DNA of 64,000 nucleotides, from positions 2,046,001 through 2,110,000 of the forward strand of contig JAUCEF010000004.1 of the NCBI GenBank assembly GCA_033558025.1, written 5' to 3'. Below the pieces are notes generated by a model. That model worked only from the letters and a program-made list of their open reading frames with translations, was not told the DNA's origin and ran no database searches. Shown here one piece after another: positions 22,993 to 34,925 of this stretch. A program made the translations under genes and the position numbers. The DNA is from Phytophthora sp. 'mugwort'. Its lineage: Eukaryota; Oomycota; Peronosporomycetes; Peronosporales; Peronosporaceae. Every line of letters begins with the position of its first letter. Positions within the stretch are counted from its first letter, which is position 1.

Positions 22993-23244
22993 CGGGCCTT
23001 GGAGTCGTCTGCCTGAGCTACCGGGAAGGTCCGTCGAGTCGATTCAGAGCCGCACACTCCCGGGTTTGTTCGTGCAACATTGCGCAACATTTGCGGACCA
23101 CCATGAAAAATTGGTCGGGCCGGTTAACATCGAACCGGTTATAACGACCATCACTCTGACCAAGTGCAACTTGCAGTTGCCATCGTTATAATTGCTCTGT
23201 ACCCGCATAGTATAGATAGCTCCATACTGCTGCTGCCGTGCGGC
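22993..23244. promoter_or_regulatory. Shared upstream interval of two divergent genes
   Basis: The 252 bp between the start codons of NDUFB9 (minus) and the ankyrin/F-box gene (plus) must hold both promoters. It contains ATTGCGCAACATTTGCG-like direct repeats near 23079-23096. No oomycete initiator motif could be assigned with confidence. Confidence 0.4.
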
Positions 23245-24423
23245 ATGACGGTCGACATGGACAGCTATGAGCCGCTATATCCGTCGATTTCGGCTGGGAG
23301 GAAACCGGGGTCTATGAGGGTTAAGGTGACGCAGCAGGAGCCGGAGACTACAGGTCCGAAGCTGAGCAAGAAGAAAAAGACCACGAAGCGCCGACAGAAG
23401 GACGACGCGACGCTCCAGGTGACGAGCTTATTGCAGATCGAGAGCGACCAGCTTAGTGAGCAACTGCTAATTGCGAGCGAGAAGGGTAAGCAGCGCGCCG
23501 TTTTCCTGTTGCTGCACCAAGGCGTTGACAAGGACCGATGCAAAGGCCTCGTACGTTTCCTAGCTGTAAGGTGCAAGCGATATGTAGACTTCGACTTAAT
23601 GTTCATTGCTATTTTATAGCTCGGGTACTCTCCAGTGCATCACGCGGCCGCTCGTGGCCACTTGGACGTGTTGCAGCTGCTGCTTGATTTTGGCTGGAGC
23701 GTCGACATTCGCAACGACGCACTTGAGACCCCTCTCCACCTCGCGTGCTTCGACGGTCACGTCCATGTTGCGGAACTTTTGCTGGACCGCGGGGCAGACA
23801 TTAACGCGCGGACGAGTGATGAGGAATCGCCGCTGTTCTACGCTGCTCGGAAGGGTCAGTACCGGGCAGTTCGACTGCTCGTTCGGAGAGAATGCGACCT
23901 TGGCGTGAAGAATTGCTACGGCGATGTGGCAGAGGAAGAAGCTCGTGATACAAAGACTTTGGCAGAATTTATAGCGGGAAATGAAGATCTGCAGCGAACT
24001 TTGGTTTCAAAAACAGATCGAGGGAGAACGAGCGAGGTTAACGAGTTCATTTTATCTCAGAGGCTACGTGAGAGAGTGCTGTCGTTCCTGGATCTGAAGA
24101 GCCTAGGCTACGCTTCGCAAGTTTCGTACCGTTGGCATCGAGCTGCCGATAATTCATCACTCTGGAAGAAACTTGGTGTCTCGCGATGGGGATTGCTGCT
24201 TCACGCAACAATGGGAATGGGGACAGTACCTCAAATGGCAATGTTGCGCAATGCCACCACCAACCTCTTCCGGTTAAACCTCTCCACGAGCGTATCTCGA
24301 TGTCCATCTAGCTGCGACCAAGCCATCTTTGGAAGGGTTATGCCACTGAGTGCTAAGGAAAAGGAGCGCCCGCGTAATCGAGAAGAGCTGCGACCTCGAA
24401 CAGCCAATATCGCAGGAATATAG
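23245..24423 (+). CDS. Ankyrin-repeat protein with F-box
   Basis: Two exons, 23245-23550 and 23620-24423, with a 69-nt phase-0 intron (GTACGT...TTATAG), 369 aa. A basic N-terminus (about residues 40-55, Lys/Arg-rich) is followed by ankyrin repeats from about residue 65: 'SEQLLIASEKGKQRAVFLLL', then across the splice 'GYSPVHHAAARGHLDVLQLL', 'ETPLHLACFDGHVHVAELLL' and 'SPLFYAARKGQYRAVRLLV'. Around residues 240-275 'LRERVLSFLDLKSLGYASQV' with 'WHRAADNSSLWKKL' is an F-box-like motif. Such proteins usually select substrates for SCF ubiquitin ligases; that role is inferred. The C-terminal 60 residues are unstructured and basic. Start codon chosen as the first ATG in frame; ATG at 23257 is an alternative. 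Confidence 0.87.
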
Positions 24424-25017
24424 ATAAATATTTACCTTTGCAATGTGTATGCTTTCTCCCATCACGGCACCAACAAAACGTATTTTCCAAGCTGTAGCAA
24501 GATTTCCATTGAGAATGCCGCATGCGGAACGCTTCGACCGAGTATGAGCCGCTTTTTCAGCGAGTTCTGCTCTATTTGCAGTGTCCTTGGTGTCTCGCCC
24601 TGCTTGGTGTTTCTTCCTGATGTGATTACTAACGACTTCTTTAATCATTTTGGGAACTCGAGTAACATCTTTGCATACAGCCGTTGTGAGGACAGCGACG
24701 TATTTGGAAATATGTTGCTCATCACGGATACATACGCAATTGGGTGCGAGGGGCATGTTGCCAATCATGAAGATGAGTTTCGTGTAAGGTCTACTGCGCC
24801 TAGGCAGAAATGAGGTCCGCATGCAATACAACATCGAGAAGCTACGAAAGTGTTTGCGTTTTGCAAATAACGCACCAGCGAGGACAAATATCAAACATGA
24901 ACTGATTCTGAGTTCGTCCGAAGTTTTTCGAGTCTTGCAACATGACTGCGGGATGTGGCAACAACGTAATGAGTCTATAATACCTGAATCTTCACCGTTT
25001 AATATACAACGTACGCC
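24424..25017. other. Interval without convincing gene
   Basis: A long minus-strand frame (25023-24274, 249 codons) crosses this interval and overlaps the 3' end of the ankyrin gene on the opposite strand. Its composition is unremarkable and no domain is seen, so it is not annotated as a gene. Confidence 0.5.
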
Positions 25018-25058
25018 GTTCACCCTAATTAGTCATGCCATGACTAATTACGGTGAAC
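25018..25058. repeat. Near-perfect 20-bp palindrome
   Basis: 25018-25037 pairs with 25039-25058 with a single mismatch and a one-base centre. The outer sequence (CGCCGTTCACC, preceded by TA) recurs inverted at about 26093-26104 (GGTGAACGGCG followed by TA), so it may be one end of a TIR element enclosing the helicase fragment. Confidence 0.65.
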
Positions 25059-25139
25059 AACTGAGCTGTCTTAACTTCCGTGGTTCTTTGTCAATACTAA
25101 CAATAAAATACTAAGCATGCCAAGGCACGGAGAAGCTCT

Positions 25140-25450
25140 GGATTTCTACGTAGTGTTATGACTTCGTTCCATCCTAGACACCCTCGCGGTTTCTGCCAGG
25201 GCCTCGTCTGTCGGTCTGAAGTATTGTAGGAACTCTAACGTCAGCGGATCCATGATATATAGCTGCTTCATTGTTTTCAGTCGCGTCACCGCAACGTAGA
25301 ACGAGGACCGCTATGGTTGTGGCGTGTTGGAAGTCGCAATGGTCCCAAAAACCGTTTTTGTTTTTTTCACCGTTAGTCCTTGGCACTTGACGCTAGTGAT
25401 CGCGAAGGCTGGTATGAGCGGCACCTGGGTTACCGTGATATTGAACGTCC
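25140..25450 (-). pseudogene. PIF1-like/superfamily 1 helicase C-terminal fragment
   Basis: Minus-strand frame from about 25450 reads 'PLIPAFAITSVKCQGLTVKK', then after about 25 residues and one stop 'SSFYVAVTRLKTMKQLYIMD' and 'LEFLQYFRP'. This is the late helicase pattern 'A.AIT.hK.QG.T' (motif V) and 'YVAVTR' (motif VI) of PIF1/RecD-like enzymes. N-terminal motifs (Walker A/B) are absent, so it is a truncated relic, most likely from a mobile element. Confidence 0.55.
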
Positions 25451-26332
25451 TAATAGACTTTTGATTGGAAAATGAAGCTTAATTGTTCAGACGAAAAACA
25501 CCACGCGTGGATCCTTCAATTCCTACCCAAATACGCATAGCGTCGACCGTGGTGACGGTTTCTTCACGCACCTCTGCTGCGTGAGCTTGCTGAAGTTGCT
25601 GCAGAAGCGACATCACTACTCTGCTTGATTCTTGTGCTTAGCCTGCTTGTTGTGCTTAGTTTCTTTCTTGCGAGATGCTGTCTTCTTCGCTGGTCAATGT
25701 AGCAATGACAACGAATACCAAAATACCAGGGGCAGCTTTTGGTTCTTTCATAAAATCTTTGTTCTTTCATAAAAAAAATACGTGCATATTGCTGCTCTCG
25801 GCGTTGCTTGTTGCGGGAAGGTTGACCGTAAAAGACTCAAGCAACATTCACCATTGATATTTATGCAATCCATACAGGTATCAAATCATAAAGGTAATGT
25901 CAGGACGTTTTGGAGCAAATAGGTAACGAAAAAGCATAAAGATATACATGCTATTCGTTTCTATAGATTAGTGCTGGCACTCGTATCGCCCTTACAACTT
26001 GGAAAATCCAGAGAACACCACACAAATCGATTTTAGGTACACGAACTTTATATTATGAACTTTTAAAATAGTGCACGACTAGTTAGGTCGATGGTGAACG
26101 GCGTATTACCGGTACAGTACCAGCTCTACGGGGTGCGAATCTTCTGGCATTGTCATAGTGCCAGTTTGTTAAGACAAGAGTCGACAAACTGAATAATTCG
26201 ACCTGGACAAGCAAATGACTAAGAAATGGCTGTCTAACCGCGACACGAGATTCATTTGAAAATTACAGACAGCGTCTCGAATCGAAGTGTGAAACTCAGT
26301 CGAGTAGTTTATTTGCTTGGGCTCCTCAACGT
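25451..26332. other. Interval without recognised gene
   Basis: AT-rich with Lys/Ser-coding low-complexity stretches near 25560-25700. An inverted copy of the 25009-25023 sequence is found at about 26093-26107. Otherwise nothing is recognised; it probably includes the 3' flank of the arabinanase gene. Confidence 0.5.
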
Positions 26333-27443
26333 TTACAACTTGGGCCAGCCGCTCGAGAAATCGAGTTTGTTCCAGCCGAAGCGCTTGTCACCATCCGCGT
26401 ATCCGACACGTGTGTCCACTGCAAATCAAGTTTGTCACCAGCCAAAAGTTAGCAGCAGAATTAAGAACACAAACAATAACAGTAGCTTACCGTAGTGGTA
26501 GTACAGGACAGGACCGTGCTTGGGGTCGTTGTACACGCCCTGGCCTCCTGGACCATAGACCCAGTCGTGAGACTCAAGCACAGCCGTGCCGCCGTTGTTG
26601 CGGCAATCAACTCCATTCGCGTCAACAAACCCTCCTGTGGGGCTCTTTGAACGACACACAAGGATGCGGTACTCCTTGCCCTTTGCCGGTCGGTTCTTGT
26701 TGTATTTGCAGCAAGATCCCTTGGAAAAGAAAAGGTAGTAGTAACCCGCATAGGCAAACTCGAACGCAGCTTCCACGACTTCGAAGTTCGATGAGAAGGC
26801 GACTTGGTAGGCACTTTCGCCAGTGCTCTTTGCTGGCAGCGATGTCATTTTGGTCTGGTGGAGACCCTGCCAGTAGCTACCGAAGTTAAGGTAGTATTGA
26901 CTGCCGACTTTAATGAGGTTCGGGTCGATAGCGTTGTACTTCTTGGACGCATTGCTCGTAACACCAACGCTGCCTGCGTCAACCCACGAGCCCGGCTCCA
27001 TCGTCTTGGATCGCGTAAGACCAATAGCCGAATTTTGGGTCCCAAAAGCGCTCACGGAGTAGTAGAGATAGTACGTGTCACCAACCTTGTTCACCTCAGG
27101 AGCCTAGCAGCATGCAGATGTTAGTATTACTAGGATACAGGTTGGGTCAATCAAAGTGCACATGACGTACCCATAGGTCGTCCTTGCCCTTCAGGTTGAT
27201 CTTGGAGTTGTCCGGAACAGCAGCTCCCCGATATTCCCAAGGACCCGTAAGGTCAGGCGCAGAGTGGATGGCGATCCTGTTGCCCGTCGAGAAGCGAAAG
27301 TATTTGCCGTCGTCGCGGCGAATGATGGACGGGTCGTGTGCATTGGTACAGATTCCTGTACACGCTTCAGGGTAGGCATATCCCGCGTTGACAGCGCCAG
27401 CGACGAGGAGGGGAATCCCAACGAACATCGAAAGGAGCTTCAT
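26333..27443 (-). CDS. Secreted GH43 endo-1,5-alpha-L-arabinanase (copy A)
   Basis: Three exons, 27443-27171, 27103-26491 and 26418-26333 (introns 67 and 72 nt, GTACGT...CTAG and GTAAGC...GCAG), give 323 aa. Residues 1-21 form a signal peptide. The family-43 five-blade propeller is recognised by '[20 protein letters not shown]' (catalytic base Asp37), '[10 protein letters not shown]' (Asp151) and '[20 protein letters not shown]' (general acid Glu202). Further marks are '[10 protein letters not shown]', '[20 protein letters not shown]' and '[20 protein letters not shown]'. It would cut alpha-1,5-linked arabinan side chains of pectin outside the cell. The residues after the acid Glu are AA instead of the GP seen in copy D. 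Introns sit at the same places and phases as in copies B and D, showing descent by duplication. Confidence 0.93.
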
Positions 27444-28949
27444 AGTAAGACGAATTGCTGAGTGAGTGCGTGGTGACTATCAAATTCCGAAATGCTTTAT
27501 CACGAACCTGTTGACGAACCATACGACTCGAGCAGCGCTGCAGCCAATCCCAGGATCACCTGGAGCAAGCGACGCTTGTGGTCCCGGTCTTGTCGTTAAC
27601 TCATTACAATTTTGTGATACCTATTCAGGCTGAACATCTGCTCATCAAAACGAGACCAACGAGTAGCCGACGTGAATATCAATTCAATGAACACGGTTCA
27701 TTAATACTGCACAAAGAAAATCTCGATTGTGTCTACTGTAACTTAAAACATGTGCCTAATGTACAAGCTTCGCGTCGTAAGTCCAAGATGATAGCTTGGT
27801 GACTACTGGTAGGGGCTCAGTACCGGTCAGGGCACCGTCCCTCTATAAAAATATGATAACACGTCCGTTATATATATAAATGTATATTCATTTACGAGCT
27901 GTATACCTTGAGCTCGTAGGTCCACACTAGCCTTACCACAAAGCATTCGCGTCGGCACAGTGAAAGGAGCTGCTGAGTTTGAGGAACACGCCAGCTGAAC
28001 TGGCAAACTGCAAATCCACGAAGCTGTTTTTAGGGATTGCTCTTGAGAGCTGCCTCGTGCCATCGCAGTCTTGTAAGCGACGGCGTAAGCCGTCTCACAA
28101 TCCTTAATAAAGCGTGGATGCACACAAATCTTTTGTCCGGTTGCGAAAAATCTTAGAACCTGTTTTCGCTCCACGAGTTAATCGCACGTGCTGAAAGCAT
28201 TCATTGCTACAACTAGTCGACGAAACTTACCAACGCCTCGCATAGAGCGCTAATGCAGTATCCCAATGTTACCGTTTCTTGTGGAGAAGCTCACTTCACT
28301 TGCATAAACATATTGTTCTTCTATTGCTTCATCCACGTTTTGGATCGCCCATGTTCGATATCATCGCGTTCAACTTACACTTTATAGTTGGGCATCGCGT
28401 GTTCAGCACTCCTTATTTTGCTCTGGACTTTGTAGAATAATAAGAGGAAAAGATTGAGCTGCTGGCATCATAGAGTTGCGACCTTTTTCTGAGCACCATA
28501 GGATACGTAAAAAAAGACCAAAACACCTCTCTATAAATAGAAAAACTACTAGCTAAAAATGGAAATAACGAGAATACCTCATTCATTACCGGTTTACCAG
28601 TATTGATCGGTTCACTGCAAGACAAGGCGAAATACTTCTTCCACGGTCCTCGTTTCAACCATTCTCTAGAGCCCAGACATCAACACTGTATGCTCATACA
28701 CGGTAAATCAGGTGAGAAAGCACCCTCTCTCTGTTTGGCTGCGTTGTTGGAATGTAACTTTTTCAGTTATTCGCGAAAACAATTTCGAGAACAATATGAG
28801 TACATACATATTTAGGTAAATTTCATGTACTCCTTACTATTGGGGAGCTTTTCACAAACATGTTTACCGGTATTGCTCTAAACGCCGAACAGAATATAAC
28901 GGTTGGTCTAGGTTTTCATCTAAACCTCATGGGCTGCTTGCTATCCACT
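27444..28949. other. Intergenic interval between arabinanase copies
   Basis: Holds the upstream region of copy A and downstream region of copy B. A 115-codon minus-strand frame at 28174-27827 ('RFIKDCETAYAVAYKTAMAR') has no recognised domain, though it is compositionally plausible as a small protein. Rest AT-rich. Confidence 0.45.
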
Positions 28950-30064
28950 TTACACCTTGGGCCAGCCGCTCGAGAAATCGAGTTTATTCCAGCCGAAGCG
29001 CTTGTCGCCGTCCGCGTAGCCGACACGTGTGTCAACTGTATAATAAACCGATCATCAATTTGTCAGTAACTCCACACCAAAGTGAAAGGCAAAGCCTACT
29101 CGACGACGCATCTTACCGTAATGGTAGTACAGTACAGGGCCGTGCTTCGGGTCGTTGTACACACCCTGGCCTCCTGGACCATACACGTAGCCATGGGACT
29201 CTAGCACAACTGTGCCACCATTGTTGCGGCAGTCATTACCGTTCTTGTCGACAAACCCTCCCGTTGGACTCTTCGAACGACACGCAAGGATGCGGTACTC
29301 CTTGCCTTTTATCGGTCGGGTCTTGTCGTACCCGCAGCAAGATCCTTTTGAGAAGAAGAGGTAGTAATAACCCTTGTAGGCAAATTCGTACGCAGCCTCC
29401 ATCACCTCGTAGTTGGAAGTGAAAGCCACTTGGTTCGCGACCCCGCCAGCGTTTTTCGTCGGGTTTGCCTTCATCTTTGCCTGGTACAGGTCCTGCCAGT
29501 AGCTGCCAAAGTTTAGGTAGTACTGGCTACCGACTTTGAACAGGTTGGGGTCAATGGCATTGTACTTCTTGGACGAGTCACTCGTGATGCCAACACTACC
29601 GGCATCAGTCCACGTGCCAGCCTCCATCGTCTTGGAACGGGTGAGGCCGATAGCCGAGTTCTGCGAACCAAAGGAGCTCACGGAGTAGTACAAATAATAC
29701 ATATCGCCGACCTTTTGGACATCGGGAGCCTAAAGCACGGGAGAAATTGAGTAAGTCCAGCACCAAACGTTTTTTCAATGCTGGAGACACTTACCCAAAG
29801 ATCGTCTTTACCCTTGAGGTTAATCTTGGAGCCACCCGGGACAGCAGCGCCCAAATACTTCCAGGGACCTGTGAGATCAGGCGCAGAGTGGATGGCGATT
29901 TTGTTTCCCGTCGAGAAACGAAAGTATTTGCCGTCATTGCGGCGAATGATGGACGGGTCGTGAGCATTGGTACAGACTCCTGTGCACGCTTGGGGGTTGG
30001 CATATCCGTTGACGACGCCAGCCACAAGGAGAGGGAGTCCGACGAGAATCGAGAAGAGCTTCAT
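28950..30064 (-). CDS. Secreted GH43 endo-1,5-alpha-L-arabinanase (copy B)
   Basis: Three exons, 30064-29795, 29729-29117 and 29035-28950 (introns 65 and 81 nt), give 322 aa; exon lengths 2 and 3 (613 and 86 nt) are identical to copy A. Signal peptide residues 1 to about 20 ([20 protein letters not shown]). Catalytic Asp36 in '[10 protein letters not shown]', Asp150 in 'YNAIDPNLF', Glu201 in '[10 protein letters not shown]'. The start is the ATG that gives the signal peptide; an upstream in-frame ATG at 30139 would destroy it. It lies upstream of copy A on the same strand, so the two are a tandem pair. As in copy A, the acid Glu is followed by AA rather than GP. Function as for copy A. Confidence 0.93.
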
Positions 30065-31499
30065 GATGCAGGAGACTGAAGATAAGCCGCGTTTGCCGTC
30101 AAATTTGGTAGTGCTAAGTGGACTGTGAGCCGCGCCCACGACGCTCTAGCACAACGGACCATCAGGTGGCCGCCTCTACCGTTACCAGAATATGCGCGCT
30201 ATGTTGCGACGCAATCTACCAGCTGAATCTGGAGCTCCGGACGGATGTCGGGGTCTGTCTGAAAACTCCTCGACAGCTCGACAGGTCAAAACCGGCAAAG
30301 CATCTGCCGCACGTGACAAGAACGTTTCGACGCCAACAAGCTGGTATATCCGCACTACATTTGAGGCTCAATTGTGGCAGGAGCACAGTGTCACATCGTA
30401 CAGTAGTACCTGTTTCCTGACTCGACTGCCTTGGTCGAGGGCCCCTGGTGGAGAATTACAGTACCGACTTATTCGCGGATCCCTGCTGTATCCGACGCAT
30501 GACCGTGACCAATCCTGGTTGCGTACGCACACATACAACGTCCCGACAGCAGTTGTGAATAATTGACAAGATAGGAGCACGTATTAAACATGATGTCCGC
30601 GACTAGCCAAGCAAACAAAGCCTCTGCTGCTCGTTGAGCAAAAACGTAGCACGTTTATATTACCAACCCAATTTTTATTATAGGGCTTACCTCTATTCCA
30701 ATATGTAAAAAAACTGGAAACTTTGCACTCTATTCAAACGCTCAGTTGGTTTCATCCCAACCTTCTTCTACCTATTTTTTTTTATCTCCGTCCGCATATC
30801 CGATATGAGTATCCACTGCGACGTCAAGCAAGCCAACAACATTGTGAGCAGCAACAGGACAGAAGTAGACAACAATATCCGATTAACTTCATTATGAAGT
30901 CAGTCAATTTGGTTACCTCCCAAATGGATCCTATACGGAACTAATCGGTTTTAAGATCAGGTACATGTCGCAGGGAAGATCTGAACAGGGATCTGAAAAC
31001 GTAAGGTACTCCGGTGGAGTTTTGAGAGCTCAGTCAGTTCGGAAGTTGCATCAAGGGCCTCAACTGAGATGCTGGAAGCGGACGTTGGTGCCGCCGGCGA
31101 GGCGGAGCGCGAGGAGGATCTGGAGGAGGAGCCGACTGTGCCATATCGTCGGATGGCAGCCCCGAAGTGCTGCAGAGAGCGAGGGGCGTCCTCGAGCTGA
31201 AGACGATGCAGGATCGATGCAGACTGGAGCAGATACTGGCAACGAGCAAGCGGAAGAGATGGTTGCACAAGGCGGAGACGGCGGAAGCAACACACTAAGA
31301 CGTGCGGAGCGTACCAATTGCTAATTCAAAGGGTACAAATACATTCGGACTTGGGCTTCTTCACGAAAAATTGTTTATCTGTGCTCTAAGTTTCGGACGG
31401 GCTGCAAAATGGAATTTACAATCGCGTCCATGGGTTACTTCGTGTACGGACACATGCGTGTCGCGAAACAACGGTAGCTAGCTCCGTCGTCAACGTTGA
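30065..31499. other. Intergenic interval with transposon-like and GH43 scraps
   Basis: Upstream region of copy B, then AT-rich DNA. Near 30960-31300 the plus strand reads an acidic and then coiled-coil-like peptide ('LEEEPTVPYRRMAAPKCCRE', 'MQDRCRLEQILATSKRKR' in one frame), probably a transposon remnant. A GH43 exon-3 scrap is listed separately. Confidence 0.4.
30786..30819 (-). pseudogene. GH43 arabinanase exon-3 remnant
   Basis: The minus strand reads CAGTGGATACTCATATCGG then ATATGCGGACGG, i.e. VDTHIGYADG, the start of the conserved third arabinanase exon including the CAG acceptor. The rest of the exon is not recognisable. It shows that at least one further copy existed here. Confidence 0.6.
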
Positions 31500-32690
31500 A
31501 GCTGAAATGAAAGCGCAAGCTGATCTTTTAGCGATTGAGCATGTTGTATGGCCTGTGCGTCGTGTATGGGGTGAACTACGGCGTTGGTACTACTCAAATG
31601 ACAACCCCGCTGTCATTCGCGGTCTATTGGATCATCAAGTAACTCGACGCGTGCACCATACAAGGAATCAGCATAATTCCGGCAATGTCCACGGTTCAAA
31701 TAGAAATCCCACCGCTCTCACTTGGCCTGGATGAAGCAGTGTCCTTTTTTTTATTTCACTGCATTACACCAAACCGTGACAGTTTGAAGAAGCCTACGCG
31801 CATTTTGGGTTGGGCGCACCCTGCTCTGGTTTCGCTCCTACGTTATCATGGAACGACGCTATTCGACGATGATACTTTCCGCTGTGTCTCAAGTGGCTAC
31901 GCGCAATGCGTTGTGTTCATGGTGCCCGATCGCGCACCAGGGGACTTCGTTCCTGTATTTTACGTTTTGAGCACCTCCTGAACCGCAGATAGCTATTGGG
32001 ATATGATCCACTTTATTGTTCAAGCAACAGACCAGCAGATTGACCCCGCAGAAATTGTCTGTGACTTTGAGACTGCTTTGATGGACTCTCTACAAACGCA
32101 GTTCCCGAACGCAATTGTTTTGGGGTGCCTGTTTCAAATGAAACAGGCACTTCGGCGTGCAATGACGCACAGCGTTACGCTATACCGGAGGATGAATGTC
32201 TAATTGCTATGACGCGTGGTGTGTTGGACATTCTGACGGTGATTGAGCCTGATAAAGTCGAAAATTGCATCAAATGGGTAAAACAAAACGTGAGATAAAG
32301 CAACGCTGTGCTAAAGCTGGAGTGACCTACTCGGTAGAGAGAAGTGGGGGAATTTTGGGGTTATTTTGAGCGAACGTGGCTCGAGCAGTACACGATCGAC
32401 GTCTGGAACGTCTTCGGACTGGACAACGAGCTGATCGCCAGAACGAACAATCCCCTCGAACGGTTTAACCGTGAGTTAAACAGTAGATTTCCTACGCCGC
32501 ATCCCTCGATGGCAACTTTCGTGACGGTGTTCAAGACAATTTCACAAGAGTACGTGCGCCGTGTTGCCAATATTCCTCGGGTCGTACCGCTAGGACTCCT
32601 TGCGAGCGTATCCAGCTTCCTGATCCCATCGATATTCCTGCAGACATCGAGAGCGACGTCGAGATGATTGCTTCGTTCGCCACCGACTCT
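31500..32690 (+). pseudogene. MULE transposase relic
   Basis: Plus-strand blocks of a Mutator-like transposase with in-frame stops: 31820-31980 'DDTFRCVSSGYAQCVVFMV' and 'FVPVFYVLSTS'; after a stop, 32000-32160 'SYWDMIHFIVQATDQQIDPA', 'IVCDFETALMDSLQTQFPNA' (acidic DDE residues) and 'LGCLFQMKQALRR'; 32400-32600 'ELIARTNNPLERFNRELN' with the NN.LE motif near the catalytic Glu. This is a different MULE lineage from the SWIM-type relics in this window: no SWIM finger follows. Ends not found. Confidence 0.75.
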
Positions 32691-34009
32691 GGATCGATCA
32701 CAAGTGCCGTAGTTTAGGTCGTGATAGGTAGCTACTAGCACAGCCCCATAATGCAGCAATTTCTCCACTGCAGCTCTATTTACCTTTGCAAATTTACCTT
32801 TGGAGTGATCAGTTCAGATCAGATCCTAGTCCTGATCCTCAACCAGATGAGTTCTGGACACGATCCAAAATAAAATCTTCCGTCAATTTGTCTGGTCATT
32901 TTGTAGACTTGGCCAGAAGTTTGAGTTAATAATAAGAATTCGTTGTAACGTTTGCACGCTTAAAAGTAAGTTTTATAATTATCTATTAGACAAACTGCCT
33001 ATCCTTACTTGCCTTACAATGGGAGCGTCCCTGCGACAGCGCCCTCCAACCCCGCAGCATCATCGATTGGTGCAATTATGAAGGCCGATTGTTCACACGG
33101 CAGCCAGTTTAGGATACAGCGGGATGATGTCGTCATGGGTAGTTGGTGCCGGCACGGCGAAGAGCTGTCGTTGTTGGCGGCGGCGTTGGTCTGAGTGTCG
33201 CTATCGAATGGTCCAATATTCAACTAATTAACGTAATGACTCGCCAATATCCGGTCAGATACTACCTACGGTATGCAGCTCTGGTCGGTATGCTAACTAC
33301 CTTGGTGTTAAGCATATCAAAAAATGAGAGCCTCATTATCAAAAAGACGTATCTCGTTCCGTCGGTCTTTGGTTAATCCAGTGCGCAAAGTTCCCTCCAG
33401 AACTCCGTGACCTTTTTCCATGCTGTAGGTCGTGACCTAACGTCTGCCGCACTGATCTGGATGCTCTTGCGAGTATCCATAGCTAGATTGCGGGGCGTCT
33501 GTCATCAAATATTTAGAAATATCCTCACTCGTTATTCGGACATTGCGCTGCGGCTCTGTCTAGAGTATTCGAACGACGCCGCGGCATGTAGACGCATGCG
33601 ATCGACAGTGAATTTGGCGCTTAGACGGCGATGAGCGCTGGATCCACGGCTCCAGCCTTTGCTGCTTAAACATCACTTGGCCGAGCTGCCCTTAGGAGCA
33701 TGGAAGACACGTGGCGTCACGACGACCTTAAACTCGCGCATGCTCAAGCACGGCTTCCCTAAATTTCTACGCATTCACCAGCGGCAGGAGCTGGTAGGGC
33801 AACCTCCTGGAGCAACAGCTTGCGCTTAAGCAGCCTGAATATCCTGAACAAAGACTTCTACGTTCTGCCAGGCAAATATCACTGGCGGGTCAACTTCCAC
33901 GTGAACAGATAGATCCATGGTTATGTCGGAGAGGTGTTTCTCTCCATTCGCCTTCTACACATCTTTGAGTAGAGCAGCATTGTTCGTGGCGTCGATCGCA
34001 CTATACACT
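32691..34009. other. Interval without recognised gene
   Basis: Short unrelated open frames only. The part next to 34010 may contain the wrecked 3' portion of the GH43 pseudogene, but no exon-3 signature was found. Confidence 0.45.
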
Positions 34010-34575
34010 TCCTCACCGCGTACTGAAGCCGAAAGAACCTATGTACGGGAACATGCACGCAGCCTCTGTGACCTCGTAGTTTGACATGAACGCTACTTAA
34101 CACATGCTGCATCTCCGGTCCGCATCCGGGTCGACTTCATCTTGAATTGGTTAATATCTTGTCAAAGATGAGGGAGTACTGATTGCCGATTTAGCGCAGG
34201 TTTGGGTCGATGGCGTTGTACCTCTTGGACGAATCGCTGGCAATACCGACTCGATCAATATCCGTCCATGAGTCGGACTCTATAATCTTGGCGCGTGTTA
34301 GACCGGTAGCGAACTTCTGCGAGCCGAATGAGCTCACCGAGTAGTACACGTAGTCAAGGTCACCAACCTGGTGCACGTCCAAGAAATACACGAACGGTTT
34401 CGCTGTTCACACACCCGTCAGATTGATGCGGGCTCGGCACCTACGAGGTGTTTCCATGGGCCAGGACGAATGGATGGCGATCTTACTGCCTGTGGGCGGG
34501 AGTACTTGCCGTCGTCCCAGAGAGTGACGAACGGGTCGTGTGCATTGGTACAGGTACCGTATCCAGCGGGTGTGA
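34010..34575 (-). pseudogene. GH43 arabinanase pseudogene (copy C)
   Basis: Minus-strand remnants in the correct order: 34563-34500 'GTCTNAHDPFVTLWDDGKYS' (exon-1 catalytic Asp region), then frameshifted exon-1 end to about 34425; 34380-34191 '[20 protein letters not shown]' and '[15 protein letters not shown]' ending in a stop; 34095-34020 'VAFMSNYEVTEAACMFPYIG' including the acid Glu. Signal peptide, intron structure and the C-terminal half are destroyed. It is closest in wording to copies A and B. Together with the scraps near 30.8 and 48.3 kb it marks past expansion of the family. Confidence 0.85.
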
Positions 34576-34925
34576 GGAGACAAATTCAACGTGAAAGGGT
34601 ATCTCGACGATCAAAACCGACGACGTGATCTAAAACGACACCTAAATGGCTTGTAGAGGAATTCAAGAGTTTGAACGGTGTCTCCACAGCTGCGTATTAC
34701 CCGCGTGATGTGTGAGTGGCAGCAATCGGAAAAAACACACAATCAAAAATACAATATATTCTGCATTGGAATAACTTATTTATTGAGAAATCGCCCGATC
34801 CGTAAAATATCTAATTGGACCAGTAATAATAGTATTATATCTCCAGCATTGCTCTATTAGGAGAACCAACATTGGTTGGTTCTCGGTGGCCTCAAAGCTC
34901 CAGCAGCCCCGATACTTGAGGTCCT

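Noticed and set aside
24274..25023. 249-codon minus-strand open frame
   Set aside because: Overlaps the 3' end of the ankyrin/F-box gene on the opposite strand, shows no domain, and has a composition typical of chance ORFs.
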